A stretch of 64,000 nt of DNA from Datisca glomerata (Eukaryota > Streptophyta > Magnoliopsida > Cucurbitales > Datiscaceae), in contig QANY01005052.1 of assembly GCA_003255025.1 (NCBI GenBank), positions 868,001 to 932,000 on the forward strand, written 5' to 3'. The notes beneath the pieces are model-generated. The model was not told the origin of the DNA. It searched no databases and saw only the letters and a program-made list of their open reading frames with translations. Position 1 is the stretch's first letter, and every line of letters starts with the position of its first letter. The position numbers and the translations under genes are program-made. This document shows positions 44,500-59,300 of the stretch, in pieces.

Positions 44500-45880
44500 G
44501 TAAGATATAAAGCATGACTTGTAGCACAACATTTTTCTCAAAGAGCTGGTATTGATTATGGAGAGATGTATTCCCCTGCAGTTGATGCAATTGCTCTTCG
44601 ATATCTTATTAGCCTGACGATGCATGATAAATTAGATACACGGCTAATGGATGTAGTTATATTGTATTTATATGGTTTGTTTGATAGTGATATTTGTGTG
44701 AAAAATCCTAATGATTTCAAATGCCTAAAGCATATAACTCAAGTTCCAGAGAAATCTATTAGGATAAATTACAAAGATCTTTATATGGATTAAAGCAATC
44801 TGAATGCGTATGTTATAATCAGCTTAGTGAATATTTGTCGAAATAATGATATTAGGACGATCTCATTCACCCATGCATTTTTTTTTAAAGAAATAAGAGT
44901 CTGGATTTGCATTATTGTAGTGTTGTTGATGACTTAAATATTATTGGAACTCCTAAAGAGCTTCCAAAATTAATATATTACTTAAGGAAGAAATTCGAGA
45001 TGAAAGATCTTGGAAAAACTATTTACCTCGACTTGCAGATCAATATTTGACGGATGCGGATGGTATTATTATTCATTAATCAACATATATCGAAAAGGTC
45101 ATTAAAAGATTTTGTATGAATAAAGCACATCAATTGAGTGCCAGAATGATTGTTCGATCACTTTATGTGAAAGTGATCCTTTTCGGCCTTGTGAAGATAA
45201 CAAATAACTTCTTAGTCCTGAAGTATCATACCTTAGTGCAATAGACACACTAGTTACACATTATGATATAGCATTTGCTATAAGTTTGTTAGCAAGATAT
45301 AATTCTTCTCCAATACGAAGACATTGGAAGAGGGTTAAATATGTATTTCATTATCTTTGAAGCATAATTGATATGAGTTTATTTATTCAAATAAATCCAA
45401 ACCATAGGTTGTTAGTTATGCAGATATAAAGTATATATTTGATCCACATAAAGCTCGACCACAAACCGATTATTTATTCACGTGTGGTGGTGCTGCTATT
45501 TAATGGGCGTGCATAAAGAGAACATTAATAACCACTTCCTCTAATTATGCTGAAATAATAGCAATCCATGCAACAAGTGGAGAGTGTGCATGATTGAGAT
45601 TGATGACTCAACATATTTGGAAGACGTGTGTATTACCTTCTTATGAAGAAACTCCAACAATATTGTATCAAGATAATGTCGCTTGCATAGCTCAATGAAA
45701 AGGATAATATATTAAGGGAGATCAAACAAAGCATATTTCGACTGAAATTCCTTTTCACACATGATTTTGATAATAACGGTGATATTGATGTTCAACGAAT
45801 TGGATAAGAAAAAAAATTGGAAGATTTATTCACAAAGGCATTATCCACTACAACATTTTAGAGGATGTCCATGATATTGG
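44500..45880 (+). pseudogene. Copia B reverse transcriptase and RNase H remnant
   Basis: AQHFSQRAGIDYGEMYSPAV and DAIALRYLISLTMHDKLDTR belong to the RT palm. KQSECVCYNQLSEYL-like text follows, then CIIVVLLMT in the place of the YVDD segment (read CIYVVDD in another frame). RNase H traces include ADIKYIFDPHKA, a YLFTCGGAAI-like block, SGECAWLRLMTQHI and LYQDNVACIAQ. Stops are frequent. Confidence 0.7.
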
Positions 45881-46133
45881 ATGCACCAGGCCAGAGAGAC
45901 ATCAAATGATATTATCATAAGGGAGAGTAAATACGCGCTGCACTCTTTTTCTCTTGGCCAATGTTTTGTCCCACCATATTTTTCTGATAAGGTTCTTAAT
46001 GAGGCATCATATCTTTACATATTGTATACACGATTTATGTACTCTTTTTCCTTCAAAGCTTTTTCCCACATGATTTTTCCTAGTAATGTTTTAAAAAGGC
46101 ATATTCTTCATTTAATAGATATCTAAGAATGAG

Positions 46134-46339
46134 TGTTCTACCGTTAGTGTATGTCCCTAGAACTTCCTAAGTCCTTAAACTCCCATCTCTTCATTCTCTT
46201 CATCCTTTCATATCTCCTATTGTAAGCCTATAAATATAGATTACAAATCATGAAAAAATACACGTGAATAGAGAAAATCAACAGGCTCTCTTGTCTCTCA
46301 TTATTTGGAAGTATTGTCTTTATTTTCTTTTATTTTACA
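46134..46339 (+). repeat. 3' LTR of Copia B
   Basis: TGTTCTACCGTTAG at its start aligns with TGAATAACCATTAG of the 5' copy, and both end TTTACA. The GGGAGAGTAAATACGCGCTGC stretch at 45921-45940 resembles the region just after the Copia RNase H and near the polypurine tract. Confidence 0.8.
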
Positions 46340-47907
46340 ATATGTTTCCGTAAATAACAATTGCTCAAATTAACAAATTGCATATTTCCATGAATGCATA
46401 AATACCACTTTGAGTATTAAACATGATTAAGATTTATGAAGGGAAGTCTCTCTCTATCAAATTATCAAATATTTCCAAAAAAAATTCAACTACCCGTAGT
46501 CTAGTCCATGAAAAATGATGAGAAATTACTGAAGGTATTATCATTTTGAGGTTATGAAAAATTAGTGACAAAAGAAGTCAAAGGTCATTATTATAAGAGG
46601 GCCGATCTTTGTTAATTTTGTTAATTAAGAAGTGCAAAAAATAATCAATCAATAGTTCGATCGATAAAAATTAAGAGAGAGTTTACAAGATATAATTTAT
46701 ATGAAAATTACGTAATAGTTCCGAGTATCAATAGATAAAGATAAGTCTTTCTTTCGAAATGTTTTGAAAAATTACTAGAGTTTTATAAAAATGCCACTAT
46801 ATGAGAGAAGTCCTCGGGTCGAGTCTTTGTGAGTTCACCCAAGCAAATCTCTACTTTTCTAGGTCTTGGTTATAAAGATGCAGATAAAATGCCAATAGCC
46901 TAATATATGCCCATGCGCAAACATGGCAAGTCCGTGTCACAACACATTCTTAAACTGACAACCTCTACGATGAGCCAGTGAAAGATATCCACTCAATCGC
47001 ACGAAGCTCCTGAGTCTCAAATACTTTTTTTTTTCTAATATGTTTCTTGTTTTGTTACCGTGGAGTAGGAAAAAACTATTCCAAAGCTCAACTTATAACT
47101 GGTATGTCTAAAATTATATATAAGTATAGTTAGTATTAAACCTAAAATAAAAGTACAAAGTTCACACCTTTCGACTTATGGTATCTTAACTTGAAACTAT
47201 CAAGTCATCAGACTGGAATAACTATTATCTCAGTATTTATGCCAAACAAAAGAATAAAAAAAGAGGCAAACCAACTGATATCTCGACATATGTGCCGTAA
47301 TGATCTGAGCTCAATGACTAAGATAAACGGACGTAATCCCTCCTCCAATAAGAGAGGATCCTATATATGTTTTCCAAGTCACCATATTCTGATAATATGT
47401 GTTTAGTAGTACTATAATATCTATTAGTAGTCATATTATAGGCAAATTCATGAGAGTTGTATTATAAGAGAGGGACATAAACCTCCTTGATGTAATTGGT
47501 TCTTTGGTTGATTGGAGTCAAATATTGTCTTTGATAAACAAATGCCTAATAAATGAGATAATAATTTTTTTTTATCAAATTGGAAGACTTTAAACCTAAA
47601 ATCTCATTTTTTGAAAAAAGTTGTAACTACCATTGGATTATACTGAGAAAAAATATATGTTCAACTTTAAGTGGTAAATACATTGCGTCGTATATACAAC
47701 ACACACAACTCATCACATCAATTAATGAAAAATTTATGGTATTAGTGATGGGAGCCTTGAATCAGTTCTTGTAAAACTTACGTGGGATGATCTAAGGTTG
47801 AGATCACCCGATATTATATCATAATCAATCAATTAAATGGTACTGGGTTCGAACTTGCCCGACCCTTCGATTCACATGCTATTGACCGAGTTACTCGCAC
47901 ACTCTAC
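46340..47907. other. Intergenic, no gene identified
   Basis: AT-rich and without recognisable coding sequence. Short tRNA-B-box-like words occur (GGGTCGAGTC near 46816, GGGTTCGAAC near 47844), possibly decayed SINE pieces, but no matching A box was found at the right spacing. Confidence 0.4.
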
Positions 47908-48116
47908 GAGGGGTGTGCACGGTTCAATTCAGTCGGTTAGTAGACTAGTTTGTAATTGAACCGAATTCATCGATTATCTAAGTAACCAAACCGGTGAATG
48001 TATAACAGCCGGACAAAATGGAACCGAAGTATTGGTTTCAGTTTGGTCGGTTACAATCGGTTCGGTTATGTAAGGTTTTGATATATATATATTAAAATAT
48101 ATATTTGCATGGTTTT

Positions 48117-49318
48117 TGTTGACGGCTAAATCTCAGAGGCGAGATTAGGTCAGCAATGTGTCTGCTCCACATCTTCGTCCACACCTGGGATAGGGGAATG
48201 TAAAGTAAGAGATCAAGATGAGATGGGGGTGGTCTCATTTTTACCCCTCCGAAATTTAAGTCAGTAAGGAGAAGAGGAGAGTAAAGTAGAGAATTAGTTG
48301 AAAGTTCTTGCCTACCTCTTAAAGTGCATTTACCAGGGTATTTATAGTGGGAAGCTGACCTTAAGGTTGGGCTGGTCTTCGTACATTAGTAGACCTCTCC
48401 TCCAATGAGGTGCCTCCTTGAACCATCCTCCAGCTTCCGGCTTCTTTGATTGGCTTGGTGGGGTACGAGGTAACAGATGATGACCTTGGGTGTTAGGACA
48501 GCCTGTCCTCGTATACCACAATGTACTTCCTCGGCTTCTATTAGGCCGCCACGTTAAATGCTTATGATGACACTGCTGGGCGCATGTTGACTGAATCATT
48601 GGGTAATGAGCTTCATGTTTTTTCTCATACCCCCATCTCTGATTGGCCTAGGTATATTAAATGTATATGATGAGATCTTGCAAGCTTCTACCTTGGCCCA
48701 TGTGCCCTATTTGAACTATGTGCCCTATTTGAACTGAGGCGAGAGATTCCCCGCCCTCAAGTCATTCTCCAAGTGGGAACCTATTTCTGTTAGGACTTAG
48801 TCAAAACACAAGCACCATCTGCAACCCTCGAGGGTCTCGGGACGCTTGACCCTGTGGAGGGTAAACTCCCCCAAAGCACTATGCATGGGGGTGGGCAGTC
48901 TTCCCCGAGGCCCAGGCCCAGGCCCCGGGGCGGTTAAGATTCTCCTAGGCTTAGGCCCCGGGGTTGATGAGATTCCCGAGGCCTAGGCCCCGGGGTTGAT
49001 GAGCTTCCCCGAGGCCTAGGCCTTAGGGTGGGTAAGCTTCCCCAAGGCCTAGGCCTCAAGGTTGATGAGATTCCCCGAGGAGTAGGCCTCAGGGTTGGTG
49101 AGCTTCCCTAAGGCCTAGGCCTTGGGTGGGTAAGCTTCCCTAAGGCCTAGGCCTTGGGTGGGTAAGCTTCCCCGAGGTTGATAAGCTTCTCCGAGGCTTA
49201 GGCCTCATGTCTGATAAACTCTGGACACTCAAACACTTGTTCAAGAGTATGAAAGGTCTTAGCTGCATTAACATGCTCTTAAAGGTCTTTTGTACGTGCT
49301 CAAAAAATGGGTATAACA
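48117..49318 (-). mobile_element. Solo LTR with GC-rich tandem repeat
   Basis: Plus-strand ends are TGTTGACGG and GGGTATAACA. On the minus strand it starts TGTTATACCCATTTTTTGAG, a common plant LTR start, and has a CTATAAATAC promoter box near 48339-48348. It has no coding region. Flanking pentamers do not match, and an alternative left edge near 48106 is possible. Confidence 0.5.
48885..49215. repeat. 32-33 bp GC-rich tandem repeat
   Basis: Nine or so imperfect copies of a unit containing GCTTCCCCGAGGCCTAGGCC and then a GGGTTGATGA or GGGTGGGTAA spacer. Units differ by single changes and small losses. It lies inside the solo LTR. GC content is near 60 percent against about 33 percent around it. 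Confidence 0.85.
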
Positions 49319-49542
49319 ATTATAATTGGTTTGAACCGATTATTTTTTCAGAAAAAAATAACAAAATTACATTCACAATTGTTTAAATTAATCAAATCAA
49401 ACCATAATGATGAACAAAAAAATTGATAAAATTGATTTGATTCAGTTCGATTCAGTTTTAATCCGTTCTACAACTTCAACCCACACCTATTCGCAGCGGT
49501 TGGCTTGGGGTCTGGCGCCTGGCGGGTTTCCTTACCCTTTGT

Positions 49543-49550
49543 TATATAAA
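49543..49550 (+). promoter_or_regulatory. NOP56 TATA box
   Basis: TATATAAA lies 145 bp before the NOP56 start codon, only about 55 bp after the end of the hAT-like element. No competing TATA sequence is nearer to the gene. Confidence 0.6.
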
Positions 49551-49589
49551 AGGCTAAATGTAAAACAGAGAAACAGGGAGAGAAAGGGA

Positions 49590-49614
49590 AAACCCTGACT
49601 TAACCTAAAACCCT
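49590..49614 (+). promoter_or_regulatory. Paired telo-box-like motifs of NOP56
   Basis: AAACCCT occurs at 49590-49596 and again at 49608-49614, in the likely 5' UTR. Telo-boxes near the transcription start are typical of plant ribosome-biogenesis and translation genes, which fits NOP56. The site II element often paired with them was not clearly seen. Confidence 0.5.
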
Positions 49615-49694
49615 TGAAAACATAAACAACACGAGTGCCTATCTTTTGGCATAGTAGGAGTTTACGAGATACTGTCTCTCTGCGTTTGGCTTCC

Positions 49695-52600
49695 ATGGAG
49701 TCGTTGTATCTTCTTTATGAATCTGCTTCTGGCTACGCACTTCTTCATGCTCATGGGCTTGACGAAATCGGGCAGAACACTGAGGCTGTTCGGAACTCTG
49801 TTTCCGATTTGAACCGTTTCGGCAAGGTCGTGCAACTCAGGGCTTTTCTTCCCTTTGCGTCGGCCCTTGACGCCCTCAACCAGTGCAACTCTGTATCTGA
49901 AGGTAACTCATTCCTGGAGGCCGAGCAATAAAACGTAGATTAGTATTCGTTTTGTCTCAGTGCCTGTTTTTGGTGGAGCTGTACCCTTCATCTTTCGTTA
50001 TTGATGGGTTTGTAGTTTTTTGTAGCTCGAAGTAATTGTTTAACCTCTTTTGGTTGGAGCAAAAAACGTGCATGATCAACAATTATTTTCGTTGTATTAA
50101 GTGCTCTTGCATTTCGTTTCCTATCATTTGGTTGAATGCATGCTTCGGATTGAATATAAGCTTTTGCTGTTCCATGGTGTTTTACTCAACAAACTAGATT
50201 GAGTGAATCAAGTGAGTCATAAGTTTTCTCTGCCTTTGCTACCATCATTACTATTCCAACTAAACCTTTTGTCCAATCTTTTGAGAAATTAATATAAAAT
50301 ACTGGTTCTAATAGTTAACAGGTTGTATTTCTTCTAGTCGTTAACAGGTTGTATTTCTTCTAGTAGTTAAGAGGTTGTACTTCGTATTCTTATTATGTCT
50401 TTTTCTTTGTTTGTCATTTCTTACTCTGTAAGTTCAGCATTCTTTAAGTCTCCCTCCCAAAGATTGCGTTCACTTGACCTTTTCCGTTGTCATCAATATT
50501 GAGCTGCTTTCTCTTTCTAAAGTTTCATGTTTACTGATTGAGGTTGAATATCAGGGGTCATGACTGATCAGCTTAGGAATTTTCTGGAGCTTAATCTCCC
50601 GAAAGTGAAGGAAGGGAAGAAGCCCAAGTTCATTTTAGGACTAGCAGAACCTAAGATTGGATCAAACATTTATGAAGAAACTAAAATACCTTGCCAAAGT
50701 AATGAGTTTGTTCTTGAGCTGCTTCGTGGCGTACGACTACATTTTGATAGGTTTATCAAGGACCTGAAGGTTTGCAGTTTGCTTCACTTTCCTCATTTTA
50801 GTTATTGTGTGCCCTTCAATTAGTTTATTAACGTTATATGGCACCTTCCATATAATAGTTCTTTGAAGTTCTCAATGCATCTTGTTTTTTAAATTGTAGC
50901 CGGGGGACTTGGAAAAAGCACAACTTGGTCTGGGGCATAGTTATAGTAGGGCAAAAGTCAAGTTCAACGTTAACCGAGTTGACAATATGGTGATTCAAGC
51001 AATCTTCCTTCTAGATACTCTTGACAAGGATATCAATTCATTCTCCATGAGAGTCAGGTATTTCAAAAGTATTCTTAATGTTACGGATGTGGTGACTGAG
51101 AAGTGTGGCAGGCTAACAATAGAAGTTAATTTGCTTGGGAGTTTTACGAGGGCTTTGATAATGATATTTTTTTTAATACATGAAGAGAGTGGTATTCGTG
51201 GCATTTCCCGGAGTTGGTGAAGATCGTCAATGACAACTATCTCTATGCTAAAGTCGCAAAGTTTATTGAGGACAAAACAAAGTTGGCTGAAGACAAAATT
51301 CCTGACCTGACAGACATACTTGGCGATGAAGACAAGGCGAAAGAGATTATTGAAGCAGCCAAGGCATCAATGGGTATAGCTCTTTTATAGATTGGTGTTA
51401 ATCATGCTGTTGTCTTCTAATCACATGGGTTGGTAACTCTCTGCAGGTCAGGATCTATCCCCTGTTGATCTGATTAATATTAAGCAATTTGCTCAGAGGG
51501 TTATGGATCTCTCTCAGTACAGGAAGAGACTTTATGATTATTTGGTTGCTAAAATGAATGATATTGCACCCAATTTGGCCTCCTTAATTGGTGAAGTAGT
51601 AGGGGCCCGTTTAATTTCCCATGCTGGTAGTCTCACAAATTTGGCTAAATGTCCCTCTTCTACGCTTCAGATTCTTGGTGCAGAGAAGGCACTCTTCAGG
51701 TGTTTTATTTGTAACTCTGTTTCATCTTTCGTGTTTTTTCTCTTATTTCATTATTTCTCACTCTGCTAGAAGTTGAGTTTATAATATTTGTCTTGTAACT
51801 TAAGATTAATAGATAGTCATAAAACTTGTGTGCTACTTTTAGTATGTTCTTTTGTCAGTAAACAATCTGGCCAGTGGAAATTCATCATTTGAAGTTTCAG
51901 ATTCTTTCATTACTCGTTCTATTAGGGCACTGAAAACCAAGGGAAACACGCCAAAGTATGGACTGATATTCCATTCATCTTTCATTGGGCGAGCATCTGC
52001 TCGGAACAAAGGCCGGATGGCTCGTTATCTTGCAAACAAGTGTTCTATTGCATCTCGTATTGACTGTTTTGCAGGTCAATATCCCACATTGCTGTGGATT
52101 TATATTTCACTTTCTATCTTCTTTTCATTCATAAAAATAATTAAACAAAAAACATCTTTTTAATCCAGAAAGCAGTACTACTGCATTTGGTGAGAAACTT
52201 CGTGAACAAGTTGAAGAACGACTTGACTTTTATGACAAGGGAGTTGCACCTCGTAAAAACATTGATGTGATGAAAGCTGCAATTGAAAGTTCTCAAAACA
52301 AAGGTAATACAGGGTTCATGGTTCTTGTTCTCATGTTTGTTTTAAGAAACTAAATTTGTTTGATGTGTGAAATGTTCTCATGTTATGCAAAGTAAAATTG
52401 ATTTAGTATATCTGAGTGACTCATTGGGTGGGTTATCCATGGGAGGGAGGTGTTTCATATAAACATGCTTGTTGCCTCATTTTCCTTGTGGCCTGACAAA
52501 CTTGAGCCTTATGATCAACCTCAAGCTTAAAGTGATGTAACTGTAGACATTTACATTTATGAAAGTAGTTTTTTTTCCCTGAAAATTGTGATCATGTTAT

Positions 52601-53046
52601 TTTAATGGTTAAACGTCATTTTTTTCATGTGCTTCTGTTTTCTTCTTTATTTCTCACTGTGACAATGATTTTGAATTTGCATGACAGATGCAGAGATGGA
52701 AACAGAAGTTACTACTGAAACCACAGGAAAGAAAAGCAAGAAAAAGAAGTCGAAAACTGAGTCAATGGACGAGGACAAGCCGTCTGCTGTTGCTGCAAAT
52801 GGTGATGCTTCTGAGAACGTTAAATCAGAAAAGAAGAAAAAGAAGGAGAAGCGAAAATTGGATCTGGAAGCAGAGCAGCCACAGCAGACATTGGAAACCT
52901 TGAATGGTATCAACGGCGAGGAAAACGGAACAACCAAGAAGAAGAAAAGCAAAAAGAGTAAAGATGAAAATGGAGAGGATCATGAAGCTGCTACTGATGG
53001 TAAGAAGAAAAAGAAGAAAAAGTCGAGAAGCGAAGATACTGAATAG
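49695..53046 (+). CDS. NOP56: Nucleolar protein 56, box C/D snoRNP core
   Basis: Exons: 49695-49902, 50555-50769, 50900-51057, 51186-51373, 51447-51699, 51926-52074, 52169-52303, 52688-53046. They join in frame to 1665 nt (554 residues); plant NOP56 is about 500-530 and the excess is in the tail. The protein is a core part of box C/D snoRNPs that guide 2'-O-methylation of rRNA in the nucleolus, with fibrillarin, NOP58 and 15.5K. The N-terminal NOP5N domain starts [26 protein letters not shown] coiled-coil region (about 160-255) follows. The Nop domain has [54 protein letters not shown] and [17 protein letters not shown]. The last exon encodes the KKE/D tail (many KKKK blocks). The first in-frame Met that begins the conserved MESLYLLYE is taken as start. 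Confidence 0.97.
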
Positions 53047-54980
53047 ATTTTGATAACCAGAGTTTTTGGGTGGCCATTATTCAGGTAGACTGATCTCCCT
53101 TGGCCGCTGCACTGAGTGTGACTTAGTATTTCGAGTATTTCTTGTCGTAGGAATCTACCTGTTGATATCCCATATCACCTTGATGCTCATATCTTTAATT
53201 TATCTGTGTTTTTCTTTTTCAACATTGACATCTCGTAGTGTCTGATGGGAATATTTTTGGAGTCTGTAAACTTAGAGCAGTCGATCAAATTGAGTTCTCA
53301 TTGAATTTAATATTGGTTATGCTTTGGATTTTGATTGTTGAATAATTTATCTTAGTTGATGCTGCTTTTCTGAAATGTATGGGTTCGTGGCTGCACCGTG
53401 CACTGAAATTTAGTGTAGACGACTGAATGGAAGGACACTAGTAGGTGAGAATGGAAGAGTCCCATTTTGAGTAGTCTCATTACTCTCCCACATAATTCAT
53501 CATTTGCAATGAGCTACTATTTGGTTAAAAATAACAATGGGCCTGTCTGGTTCATCATTTAAATAAAATAAGGTAAAAGATTTTTTCTAAAAAGTTAAAT
53601 ATATTTAAACTTTTTTGGTACCAGTATTAAATAAATGTTTTACTATAAATCTTCTTAAATTTGTTTAAAAATAAATTTGAAAATTAATTAAGATTAGAAT
53701 ACATGTATGGCAAACTTGTTTTTGACTAACTGTTTTATCTAAAATACACAGTGCTGAATTGATGTATTTTGATTTGTTTGTTCCATTAAAAATGTTATCT
53801 TTTTGCATATTCATTTTGTTGGGTCTTATTATTTTCTTTCTTGAACTGACTCTCAAGAAGAGTATTTAGGAAAAAAAACCCAAAAGTAAAGTACACAAAA
53901 TCAACTACCACCCACCAGGCACCAATCATTGGTGGGATTGCCTTTTCAGGCCGTCAAAGGCGTGACTTTGGTCATTTGAATGCCAAAATAAAGTTAAAAC
54001 AAATAGAATATTAGAGGGAGGAAAAGAGATATGTCAATTGGGTGTTTCTCCAAGCCTTCAAATAGCTAAACTAAAACAATTAACAAAATATTTTAGAAAA
54101 AAATATTTATAACATCAAATAATTATACATTCATTAAATAATTGATGAAGTGATATGTCAATTATTTATATGTTGATGTATTCACACTCATTCAAATATT
54201 TTATAATATTAATAAAAAATAATTGATACATCACTTAATCATTTATAATTTAGTCAATTACTTGGTTACTATAGAATTTATTCTTTCAAATTATCATCAA
54301 GTCACACTTTATATCATAATGTTCTAAATGTTATAATTTTCTCTTTAAATTACTAAAAGTTCTAATATCAAACTGTTTGTTTAAAATAATTTACTTTTCA
54401 GTTATAAGATAAAATCCTATCATTTCAATGCTAGTCAGAACATTCTCTATCATTCTAATGATCTTCGATATCAACACTAAATCGTCACTTCGTTGTAGTT
54501 GTACGAAAGAAGATGGTAATACACTCTTAGCTAAACATAATGACAGAGAAATAGGCTACAAGATGGTGTTTTGGGCAACTATAAAACAATTATGTTAATT
54601 GAAAAAGAAACATTTTTAATCAACAAATTTTAGAAGAATCTCTTAGGAAGAATAGTAACTTTTACAATTTTAAAATTTAAAGTGTTGGTAGGTATTTGAT
54701 AATAGTTTGAGAGAGATAAGTGTATTTAAATTAATAATTAAAAAATGTAAAAAAATTTGAAAAATAGAAAAAATAGAGATTAAAATAAATACGAGCATAG
54801 AATCCAAGGACAGAAATGTCAAATGCGAAGAAAGCCTGGTAAGTGGTGACCGGTGAGAGTGAGACTGCTGCTGGAGTTTGAAGCGTTGGAAGGTCCGAAG
54901 ACTCCGAACAAAGCAAAGAATCTCTCTCCTTCTCTTCCAATTCACATAAATTCTCTCCTTCCACTTGCTTCTGTCCGTCA
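53047..54980. other. NOP56 3' UTR and spacer before adenylate kinase
   Basis: The first few hundred bases are probably NOP56 3' UTR and polyadenylation region. The rest is AT-rich, without coding sequence or repeat ends that I can recognise. The final ~150 bases are promoter of the adenylate kinase gene. Confidence 0.5.
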
Positions 54981-54985
54981 AAGAC

Positions 54986-54994
54986 ATATTTATA
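54986..54994 (+). promoter_or_regulatory. TATA box of adenylate kinase
   Basis: ATATTTATAG lies about 65 bp before the ATG at 55056, which leaves a leader of 30-40 nt rich in GA. It is the best TATA match in the 150 bp upstream. Confidence 0.5.
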
Positions 54995-55055
54995 GAGGGA
55001 CATAGGGAGTGAGAAAGAAAGAGGAGAGCGTCAGAAGAAGAGTAAGAAACAGCAA

Positions 55056-57387
<2,332 letters not shown>

Positions 57388-58223
57388 AAAAACGGATTCC
57401 TTATCTATAAACTGTGGTGATTTTGCCTGATTGTAGTCTGTTAGTATTTTTGAGTCTGGCAAAGGACCAGCTAATTTTAATGTTTTTCCCACTGGAATTC
57501 CGGCTCCTGTCCACTTTTGAGAATTTTAATCTTGTTGCTGAACAATCGTTTATGAAATAAGATCACTTATGAGGGGTTGTCACTCTAATGCACAAAGTGA
57601 CATTACATAACATATTATTGCATTATGCAATTTTCGTTGTTTTCGCTCTCTGCAGGTGGTTGCAGATACCAGTTTTTCTATACTTTCACCAAAACATGGG
57701 TTTTGTATTAGTTAGTGGATTGAGAATAGTAATGGAAGAATAAAGAGAAATTTGTATAAGAAAATGATTTGAGAAACCCTCTGATTTTTAACGAAATTCA
57801 GTCTTTTTTATGAAGAAAAAAATACCAAGTTATCCTTTTAGTTTAAATTTTTTTAGTTAAAATTAATGATTGTTAATAGTCTAAAGAGTGTAAAATACAA
57901 CAGTGGAATGCTAGACTAAGATCCAGCACATGAGCGTTTTAATCTTATCTCTTGATAAAAAAATCACATTTCGTAAAAAACATCAAAAGAGTCATAATAT
58001 CATTTTTTTCCTCATGGCCCGTTTGGTATAAGGAATGTTGGGTCATTTGTCTGGAAAGATATCCTCTAAATGAGGGTATTTGAAACCCTCCCAAATTAGG
58101 AGGTATGCTGATGCCCGATAAAATCTCAAATCTTTATTTCCCAAATTATCCTCTCTCATCTTCTTCCTCCATGGCATGACCTCACCACCACTTGATAGTA
58201 CCACTCTCTCTTATATGAACTTT
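57388..58223. other. ADK 3' UTR and spacer
   Basis: The first ~200 bases, with AATAAG near 57555, should hold the ADK 3' UTR and poly(A) region. The remainder is AT-rich and without recognised coding sequence. Confidence 0.45.
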
Positions 58224-58831
58224 GTAGTCAATAGGGGTGTTCACGGTTCGACAATAATAATGTAAAAAATAATCCACGAAAATGATAACATCAAACCTGC
58301 AAGCTTTACATATCTTCAAACTAATATTTCAACATCAAAATTAGAATTAAGACATTTTAGAATCTGTATAAGGAAAAAGTTAAAACTAAAGGTTGCGAAG
58401 AACTCGTACATGGACATCAATTTACTAGAAAAATCAACACAAATTGAACTTAAAATTTGTTATTACAAATCCTAAATAAGAAATAATCAAATTTAAATCT
58501 ATTACAAATCCTAGATCAGTAAAAATTAAACTTAAATTCTATAATTACAAACCCTAAACTAAATCAAGAAAAACACTTATAATCTGTAATGCAGATTTGA
58601 CCGGTGAAATGCAATACAAAATGCAAGAAAATAATTCTAATAGTAACGCAAACCATTGCTTTTATCACTAAACAAATTCTCCAAAATACAACAAGGCAAA
58701 CTTACAGAATCAAAATTAACTACAAACCTTGATTTAAAACATTAGGGTTACAGAATACAAAAATCAAAGAAATTAGAGGCCTAGGCTAAAATTCTCCACA
58801 ATACAAACCTTAGACAACATGTTTAACACCC

Positions 58832-58890
58832 AGATCCGAGTAGATCTGAGTGGATCTGAGTAGATCTGAGCAGATCTACTCAGATCTGAG
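58832..58890. repeat. 10-bp tandem repeat AGATCTGAGT
   Basis: About five to six units of AGATCTGAGT/AGATCTGAGC follow one another, the last ones partly inverted (AGATCTACTC), giving overlapping palindromic AGATCT sites. Confidence 0.8.
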
Positions 58891-59071
58891 ACTGAGATTG
58901 AACAGATCTAAGATTTTCCAATAGCCAGCATGTTTGCTTCACCCTCTCGAGCAGATCTGAGGATGCTCTCGATGAACGAAGCCATCCTCTTCGCACCACC
59001 ATCTCAAGCAGATCTGAGCGTACGGAGAGAAGAGATTGGGAATGAGAGAGAGTTCGAAGAGAAGAGAGAGA

Positions 59072-59175
59072 ATGGGAGAGAGATCAGAGAGAAGAGATTG
59101 GGAAGGAGAGAGATCAGAGAGAAGAGATTGGGAAGGAGAGAGATCAGAGAGAAGAGATTGGGAAGGAGAGAGAGC
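59072..59175. repeat. 30-bp purine-rich tandem repeat
   Basis: Three nearly perfect units of 30 bp containing AGAGATCAGAGAGAAGAGAT then TGGGAAGGAG. One strand is almost purely purine over about 200 bp, a possible H-DNA-forming tract. Confidence 0.88.
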
Positions 59176-59245
59176 TTCGAAGAGGAAGGGGAGGCGTGTA
59201 GAAATAAGAAGAGGTGAGATTTTAGGGTTTGTAAAAATAGGTTTA

Positions 59246-59300
59246 GTATATATATATATATATATGCAACCTATTATATATATATATATATATATATATT
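59246..59300. repeat. (TA)n microsatellite
   Basis: Two runs of TATATA separated by GCAACCTAT, next to the hAT-like element's purine tract. Confidence 0.85.

Larger units (their letters stand above)
38360..46339 (+). mobile_element. Decayed Copia retrotransposon B
   Basis: Two LTRs of about 205 bp (38360-39381, split by a hAT-like insertion, and 46134-46339) enclose a GTTATCAGCACGAG primer site, gag, protease, GAG-pre-integrase, integrase, RT and RNase H remnants in standard Copia order. Both LTRs hold a CCTATAAATA promoter box. All frames are broken. The protease/pre-integrase junction is split by a solo LTR (41706-42868). No target duplication is evident. Confidence 0.8.
47908..49489. mobile_element. 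hAT-like element just upstream of NOP56
   Basis: Left end GAGGGGTGTGCACGGTTC and right end CCACACCTA resemble the TAGGGGTGTTCACGG terminus seen at 58232 and 60380. Repeated ACCGAACC/GGTTCGGTT words occur inside both ends. It contains the solo LTR at about 48117-49318. The expected 8-bp duplication is not convincing (CACTCTAC against TTCGCAGC), so the exact edges are uncertain. Confidence 0.5.

Noticed and set aside
47820..47880. GGGTTCGAACTTGCCCGACCC as a tRNA gene 3' half
   Set aside because: A good B box, but no A box or acceptor stem at the proper distance upstream. At most a SINE fragment.
50909..51220. 103-codon frame continuing past NOP56 exon 3
   Set aside because: The tail after SMRVR is intron read-through; the protein continues at 51186 in another frame ([11 protein letters not shown]).
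52304..52687. Possible box C/D snoRNA inside NOP56 intron 7 (GTGATGT near 52530 and CTGA about 55 nt later)
   Set aside because: Box C deviates from RTGATGA, and no terminal stem or D'/C' boxes are seen. The idea came mainly from animal NOP56 introns hosting snoRNAs.
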